NCBI GenBank assembly: GCA_009823395.1
Contig: CM020505.1
Span: 12,473,129 to 12,537,128 of the forward strand
Origin: Thamnaconus septentrionalis
Lineage: Eukaryota > Chordata > Actinopteri > Tetraodontiformes > Monacanthidae
DNA length: 64,000 nucleotides
Reading direction: 5' to 3'
In this document: positions 57,946-64,000 of the stretch, piece after piece
Layout: each line of letters begins with the position of its first letter
Numbering within the stretch: the stretch's first letter is position 1
The notes under the pieces: model-generated
Told to the model about the DNA's origin: nothing
What the model saw: only the letters and a program-made list of their open reading frames with translations
Database searches by the model: none
Program-made: the position numbers and the translations under genes

Positions 57946-60582
57946 ACTGATAAAATTGCCAAGACAGAGAATTCCAGAGTTTTGCTGGGGGTTTGTTTAA
58001 CCATCATATCTCACTGTGACACAGAAACTCAAATGACTCAAACTAAAATGATCAACACACAAATTGGTATCTCAGTATTTTTATTTATTTTTTTTGTTCT
58101 TAATCTGCTGTTTGTTCTCACACATTTCACAGCGGACTGTGAATGGCACACAAGCAGCCTGAGCTGTTCCAAGATGATTTGGGAACGACCAAAATGTTAA
58201 TGGCTCCTCCACATGGATATATTTCAAACAAGCATCTATAAAGGAGGCCCTGCGACTGACCTTTTATTTATTACAGGTAGGATGGGGACATCAACTTCCT
58301 CTTTGGGAGAAGCAGGATGACAATTAGAAGTGGAGGAGGGAGCTGAGGGGGGAACGAAAGGCCACCAGGATTTCTCAGCAGCGCCAACAAACAACAATTT
58401 AATGAATCCCACCAACCATTTTTAACCCCTTTTGAGGCCTTATGATGTCACTATTTCATGGGGGAGTGTTGGCAAAACAAAACAAGGAGACTCTAAATCC
58501 TCCGCCGACTGTGCGCGCTGTGTTATTTTTGCTTCATTACGAGCGAGAGAAAGCCAGCGTCTCGGCTCTCTGAAAAACGCAGTAATTGCGCATATCTGTC
58601 TTAAACATCCATGAATTATAAGTATACAATAAATTATTCATCACCGTGCTTGCTGTGCTAATGTGAACAAAGTGACCTTATTCCTTTGCCGCCTACAGTG
58701 TGCCTCGCATGTTCGCCGTGGCGCCGCATTGCACGGCGTAACAACCAGAACAACAAACACCACAGAACTGTGTCAACTGTTTTCTTTCTTCTTTTTCTGA
58801 ACACCAGCTGATCTTTGAAGGAGAATAAAGACGGAAAAACAACAACGACGACAACAGTTGTGTTCCCGCTAATTATTAACCCACTTTAAGTGTTGCTCCT
58901 TTTTAAGACACAGCACAGTTGCAGTTGTTTTCCGCTGCACGTTCGGAGCTTCTCTCTTCCTGGAGAATCAGGTCCATCAGGGACACGTCCAAACGACTCC
59001 GTTTAGCCATCCATCGAGCCGCCGTGCTCGATAATGACGTCAGTCAGCTCAGCTGTTTGTCGTCCCGCTGGCAAGCGCTGTAGATACTCTGACTATTGAT
59101 TCTCATCCACCGCTTGACCTTTATTTAGGGTCGAGATGCCCCTCCCCACTCTGCTTACAAACTCACAATAAACCTTTTGGGGACAAAAGTTAAATTGAAA
59201 GTTGTGAATGCATTTTTTTTTTTTCTTGATTTGTATTCGCGCACTTGTGGAGCGCAGCATCCCTGCGGAGGGAAAGCTCATTTTATCCCCATGGAGTTTA
59301 TCGGAGATGAGTCATAATTAACCCTGTGCTGACTCGTCACACCGAAGGATCGATCCGCCGCCACCATCACCTCCTGGACGTCAACACTTGGCCTCATTAG
59401 CCGAGGCTTATTAAGCCCACTGGGGCTGTTGATAAAACCATTGTGGAAGGACAAAAACGCGACGACTGTGTGGGCTGCGATAGACTCAGAGAAGTGAAAT
59501 AATGGGCTGTCGATGCAAGACAAAGGTTATGGCTGCGGGTGAGTTTGGGGCTTTTGAATGAACAGACGTCATCGCCGTCTTCAACATCACACCTGGCCCT
59601 TCAAACACATCTCCGTCATATGTTCTGATGAATATTGTTGAGTTGTCCCTTCAAGGAAATGTAATTGGTACGACATCATTTAGGTAAACTGTTTTTTTTC
59701 TGTTCTTTGCTGTTAATTCAAAGAAGTCAAACAGGAAATGAAAAGGTAGGCACAGCAGACTTCATCGCAAATTTGATCCTGATTTTTTTTTTTTTTTTTT
59801 TTTTTTACCACAAATCAGTTCCACTTTCTTCACCCAGACATTTGGTGTCCTGCCACCAAAATAATTGATGCTTGTAACAAAACATGTCAATCTCATTAGG
59901 TTACTGGGGAGGAACGTCACTCTCCATTTATTTTTCTGTTAATCACTTAATCACTCCATTCCATTCAAGGTCACACTGGTGCATTTGGATGCGTGTAGGA
60001 TACAAAAAAAGCAGGAGGTTAGACAACCAGCAATAAAAGTCTAATCACACAGAATAAAAATCAGTTGCTTAGTCATTTAAAATAGTCAAACATATTTGTA
60101 AAAAATTTTGGACTATTACCAAAAAAATAAAAATAAAATACAATGCCGCTACTGTTTGTAGGAGAACAACGAGGAGCAAAAATGTTTCAATTAAACAATT
60201 CCATTAGATCTCATATATGACAGATGGAGGACATGCACAGGACGGGGGAGGAAACGAATCAAACAAGTGATCTGATGAAACAACAGGATGACAAGTTGAT
60301 ACACGGTAGCAATAAGTTGAGTTAGCATTGCTAATAAAAGTGTTTAAAAAATTTGTGTCACTTCTGGTTACAGCCATGAATTTGTCTCTAATTATTTTCC
60401 TCAGTATTGTCTTGCAAACAGAACTTAATGTTAAATCCACTGAAGCATAAATTCCAGTGATTATCTGTTAATTTCCCAGGAGGAAGAGGAACTGCCCTTC
60501 GGCCATGTTTGGGAACTATGTTGTATCTAAAATGTGTGTTGTATAAATTCCACGTTTTAACTGTGGATGGGGCCACACATCG
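57946..60582. other. Unique DNA, no gene seen
   Basis: No gene is supported. 58600-58740 and 59280-59480 are non-repetitive with AATTATTC, CATAATTAACC and CTCATTAGCC motifs. A T run lies at about 59783-59806. Confidence 0.5.
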
Positions 60583-60864
60583 GTGCAGTGGTCAACACTG
60601 TCGCTGTCAACCCGCCTGCCACTCTGACCCTTTCTATCTCTATCTCTTAATTTTTTTTCTCCGTATCCTTTTCACCCCAACTGATCAAAGCAGATGGTGG
60701 TTGGCCTCCAGAATTGGGATCTGCTCAAGGTTTCTTCCCACTGGGGAATTTTTCCTGGACACAGTGGCTGAATGCTGCCCTGGCGGGATCCCTTGTTTTC
60801 TCTTTGACTGTTTAAAGTGCTTTGAGATGCCTTTGGCTGTAATTTAGCCCTTTGATTGATTGAT
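60583..60864 (+). repeat. Teleost-type dispersed repeat with aggtttcttccc block
   Basis: The order 'gctgtcaacccgcctgcc', 'gatcaaagcagatggtgg', 'tctgctcaaggtttcttccc', 'tttttcctggacacagtgg', 'taaagtgctttgagatgcc' and 'tttggctgtaattt' is a block I recognise as very common in fish intergenic DNA. It ends where family R1 copy F begins. It is non-coding. Confidence 0.75.
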
Positions 60865-60865
60865 C

Positions 60866-61140
60866 AGGTCACAAGTTCAACCCCCTGGCCTGTGACCTTT
60901 CTGTGTGGAGTTTGCATGTTCTCTATGTGGGTTCTTCAGCTTCCTCCCCCAAAAAACAAGAGATGAATTGGGAACTCTAAACTGGCTGTTGGAGTGAGTG
61001 AGTGAGTGAGTGAGTGAGTGAGTGTGAATGTTTTTTTTTGTTGTCTTTCTATTTGGCCCCACGATAAACTGAAGACTTGTCCTTAATGTAACCCCGCCTC
61101 CTCCAGATAACAGCTGGTATTGGTTCCGACAAACCTCCAT
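60866..61140 (+). repeat. Dispersed repeat family R1, copy F, with internal (AGTG)n
   Basis: Begins 'caggtcacaagttcaacccc', then 'gtgtggagtttgcatgttc', 'tcttcagcttcctccccc', and a 3' half with 'gataaactgaagacttgtcc' and 'tgtaaccccgcctcctcc'. A pure (AGTG)8 tract at 60993-61024 sits exactly where the family normally has a 'gagtgtgaatg' segment, so the microsatellite probably grew from within the repeat. Confidence 0.8.
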
Positions 61141-63432
61141 GACTAATTCATCCTCGTCCAACTCTGATAACTAAAATGATAATGCATTAATCAGCTCATG
61201 TCTATCTGATTCCATGAAATTGTGGCATCATTTTTATTCATATTTGTGGGGTTTTTTCGATGCTATTTGTCAGGCTTTATTTCCCTGTTGCTACTTTGGA
61301 ACAAAGTGTTTTACTGTTCAATTGATTCTGCAGCAGCCGCTGGCCATTTGGCCGTCCTTTTGCCCCAACAAATAAATAAATGTAAAAAATGGCCATGGCC
61401 ATATGGCCATTACATGTTACTTCCTTCCCCTGAAGAAGTTTGCTCCAAGGAGCCACAACAGTCTTCAAGGAAACACATTACTCCTGTTGTCGCTTTCCTA
61501 CACTGGCTGAGTGCATGGTCAAATTCAATGTTTCACTCGTATTCTTGCTTCATTCTTATTTTCCAGATTTCTTGTTGCTCACTTGTAGGCTTCTTATTAT
61601 CCTCATGTGTTTTCCTCAGCATGTTGGAAAGCACTTCCTGTCAAGCGTTGTCCTTATGGGGTTTATACCGTACAAACAAGCACATCAAGTAAAATTGAGT
61701 TTCGCCTTGTTAGAAAAGTAGAGTAATTTTGAACAATAGTGAAGCAGCTACAATTATATTTGTGTGAGCAGTTTTATGAAATAGCCTGTGATTATGTGAA
61801 AGTTTCATCAAGTTTCCGTCAACTAAAATGAAAATGATCACTAAAATATTTTGAGATAATCGAACCCAACAGTTGTCAGTAACAAAATGGATTAATAAAC
61901 AAACAAACAAACCTGGTTAACAAAAGCACTGCCAGTAAAAAATACAATAAAAAACAACATACAAATAAAACATACTTTGTACTAAAGTTCCTAAAAGTGT
62001 TTCCAGTTGGCACGGCAGCTAAGTTTGGAATCACCAAGAAATAAAAAAAACAACATTAATTACTTGAAGAAGGTTATTTCCCGTCCATTCGAAAAGCAGA
62101 TGTCTTAAAGTCGAACACGATTTATCCATTAATTTAAGATTCACTGTGGTGAATTCAGCCAGCTGTCCAACACAGACTCCTGACGGATGCGCGGAGCACG
62201 GGGACCGTGCGAAAAGCTGTCGCTGGCTTTATTCCCAGACTTGGTCCATATGTGCAGGTGTTTAAATTTCGTCACGTCAGCGCCGGAGTTCCTCCGTCCC
62301 TTGAGTCGCTCCGTGGCACATTTTGCATATCTGCGGCTTGGGTGGTGCCGTGAGAGACACACAAATTTTGTATTAAAAGTAAATCAATACATGAATTAAA
62401 AAAAAAAAAAATATCACCCACGTGTAGCATTTTGGCACAGTTTTCCATCAATAAATATTGGGTATTTTTTATTTTATTTGTAAAATCTATTAAAACGTTG
62501 GTATTAAGTCACGACCCAGATGTTCCCTCTGACTCACAGGAGACGATGAGTCAGCTTTGATGGAACATTCTTCAAATTAAGGGAGTACAAGAATAGCTCG
62601 TTTAATAAACATGATGCGCTCTGTTGTCGCACTCTGTGTGTTTTTCCTGCACCTGGTCCAGATGTTGGCAGCCAAAGATGATGAACATACATTCTCTCCC
62701 TGCTTGCTTCGGTCTTTTTCTGCATGGACCAACCTTCAATAGAAGAGATTCCGGGCCTGTTGCTGCTGACTCCCCGTCACTGCCGCTGACCCGAATCAAA
62801 ACACGAGGTGACACCTCTGCCCTTGAATTCAAATGCAAACAAACAAAACTAACAAACATCAAAAACTATCTAAGCTATCTTCTTTCTTCTATTTCTATCT
62901 TGCCAGGTTTTTAATCATGTTTTTGTTGTCATGGATGTGAGCCACAGGGAGGAGCCATCGAACGGCTCTCCTTTCAGCTCTTTTTGAGTTCACCTTGCCC
63001 CAAGTTGACTTTAATGAAAGATTAACCAAAACAAGAGAAAATAATGCATGCTGCTCCCTTCACTGTCTCGCTGCAATCTCTGGTCTCCTCGCGCTCGAGG
63101 TCGCAGCTGTTGACCTCCACTCCAGTCCTGATTTTTGAGACTCTAATCTGGGACCGACTTTAGAAAAATAATAAAACTCTGTCCAGAACTGTGACTTCTT
63201 CCATGTACAGAACAGGGCCTAGGAAGCGCTTATGAAACGGTCAGAGAGCTGAGTCAACCGTCTAAAAAACCTCCCGGTGCTAAATATTTATGTATTCAAA
63301 CACTTTGACTGCGACTGCTACATAATTCATGCACCTTAAAGTCGATATTGCCTCATATTTGGTTACGGTGAGAAGCTGCTCTTTGATTAAACACTGCGGC
63401 ACTTGGATGACTTGTAAATTAAAGATCCTAAA
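61141..63432. other. Unique DNA, no gene seen
   Basis: No gene is supported. The 156-codon frame at 61222-61692 and its overlapping frames have no recognisable domain. A nested palindrome at 61389-61410 is listed separately. A runs lie near 62043 and 62400. Confidence 0.55.
61389..61410. repeat. Overlapping perfect palindromes built from ATGGCCAT
   Basis: Two overlapping perfect palindromes, 14 bases (61389-61402) and 16 bases (61395-61410, ATGGCCATATGGCCAT), share the unit ATGGCCAT. No gene context is apparent. Confidence 0.85.
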
Positions 63433-63459
63433 AAATAAATAAATAAATAAATAAATAAA
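63433..63459. repeat. (AAAT)n microsatellite
   Basis: Six to seven AAAT units. Confidence 0.93.
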
Positions 63460-63579
63460 AAATATTTTTATATTCTCAGGGAATTAATCAAACGACAGGA
63501 AGTGCAGCAACGATGCAACTTTTAGCGGCAGCTGAGTTGTCGGCCGCTGGTAAGAGCATGAGAGGTTTGTCCTCTCAGC

Positions 63580-63611
63580 AGAGAGAGAGAGACAGAGAGA
63601 GAGAGAGAGGA
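63580..63611. repeat. (GA)n microsatellite
   Basis: About 15 GA units with one CA interruption. Confidence 0.94.
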
Positions 63612-63665
63612 GTCTGTGTCCTTGACCAATGGAAAACACTGATTGTCCTCAAGGTTCAAGGCCTT

Positions 63666-63666
<1 letters not shown>

Positions 63667-63702
<36 letters not shown>

Positions 63703-63715
63703 CCGCGCGCATGTG
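63667..63715. repeat. (GT)n microsatellite with CG-rich end
   Basis: About 16 GT units followed by a gcgcccgcgcgcatgtg end, again alternating purine-pyrimidine. Confidence 0.95.
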
Positions 63716-63863
63716 ATTGCCTCCTTCTTCTGATGAACATTTGAAGCTTCAGATTGTCATCTGATGCTCATCCTCATGGAAGGGAGTCGGTGTAGTGAAG
63801 AGTTCGGAGGAGCCGCAGGACCTGAAGAGCCACGTTACATCCATTTGTCTCTCATCACCCCAA

Positions 63864-63879
63864 GAACAACAACAACAAC
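63864..63879. repeat. Short (AAC)n tract
   Basis: Five AAC units. Confidence 0.85.
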
Positions 63880-63982
63880 GTGTCACGGACGCTGCTGAAT
63901 AGTTCCCTGGAAACCGTGAAGAACGTTTTGGTGTAATTTTCATGCTTTTCCAGAGCATGCACTCCAGACAGGTCGCTTCATT

Positions 63983-64000
63983 AAGAAGAAGAAGAAGAAG
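63983..64000. repeat. (AAG)n microsatellite at the window edge
   Basis: Six AAG units, running off the end of the window, so its true length is unknown. Confidence 0.85.

Noticed and set aside
61222..61692. 156-codon plus-strand open frame, the longest in the window
   Set aside because: Hydrophobic, Leu/Ser/Phe/Cys-rich translation from T-biased DNA, with overlapping open frames in other phases. No family resemblance.
1..64000. CRISPR arrays, operons, bacterial terminators or phage features
   Set aside because: None seen. The simple repeats are eukaryotic microsatellites without spacer structure, and the hairpins lack gene context.

Overview
This looks like nuclear DNA from a bony fish, most likely a teleost. 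The reasons are: moderate GC content; dense simple repeats (CA/GT, GATA, CTAT/CTGT, AAAT, TGC); and dispersed repeats that I recognise as common in teleost intergenic DNA. Those repeats include a family ending in a 'cttcctcccacagtc..aagac' block, a 'ctgtcaacccgcc...gctcaaggtttcttccc' block, Tc1-like transposon relics, and hAT-type miniature elements. The species cannot be determined from the sequence. No bacterial, viral, CRISPR or operon organisation is present.

I find no protein-coding gene that I can support. The open frames are short (at most about 156 codons), overlap on both strands, are often made of simple repeats, and resemble no family I recognise. The window therefore reads as a gene desert or the interior of very large introns. 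Five short segments carry a splice-acceptor-like tract followed by an open frame: 9259-9403, 16372-16503 on the minus strand, 28311-28460, 30712-30855 and 46575-46664. A minus-strand stretch at 19860-20584 has a long open frame, with an AATAAA downstream of it. These are listed as findings, not as genes.

Layout. 0-11 kb: AT-rich unique DNA with a repeat fragment (93-165), one copy of a 54-bp dispersed repeat (4514-4567) and a degenerate CCCTAA-like array (10950-11310). 13-19 kb: a microsatellite cluster and a partial hAT-type element (18230-18355). 19.8-28.9 kb: GC-richer unique DNA with several blocks that resemble conserved non-coding elements, a complete hAT-type MITE with a perfect 8-bp target duplication (23695-23986), a 437-bp foldback element (24836-25272) and a second CCCTAA-like patch (26394-26460). 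28.9-35 kb: several dispersed repeats and a second foldback element bounded by a 15-bp direct repeat (34552-34844). 35-46 kb: mostly unique DNA, a dispersed repeat (39818-40132), a Tc1-like relic (41858-42205) and a TIR-like repeat (44613-45070). 46-64 kb: a hAT-like non-autonomous element (46122-46417), a (TGC)16 tract (48664-48711), the second 54-bp repeat copy (49213-49266), a second Tc1-like relic in opposite orientation (57670-57945), more dispersed repeats (60583-61140), and a microsatellite-rich end.

The non-repetitive blocks (for example near 22.7, 27.0, 41.3, 42.8, 50.6, 56.3 and 57.2 kb) contain clustered ATTA/TAAT and CAATTA-type motifs. They look like candidate long-range regulatory DNA, but only cross-species alignment could show that. 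The best-supported facts here are the mobile-element structures, read directly from the sequence. The regulatory and exon suggestions are inference.
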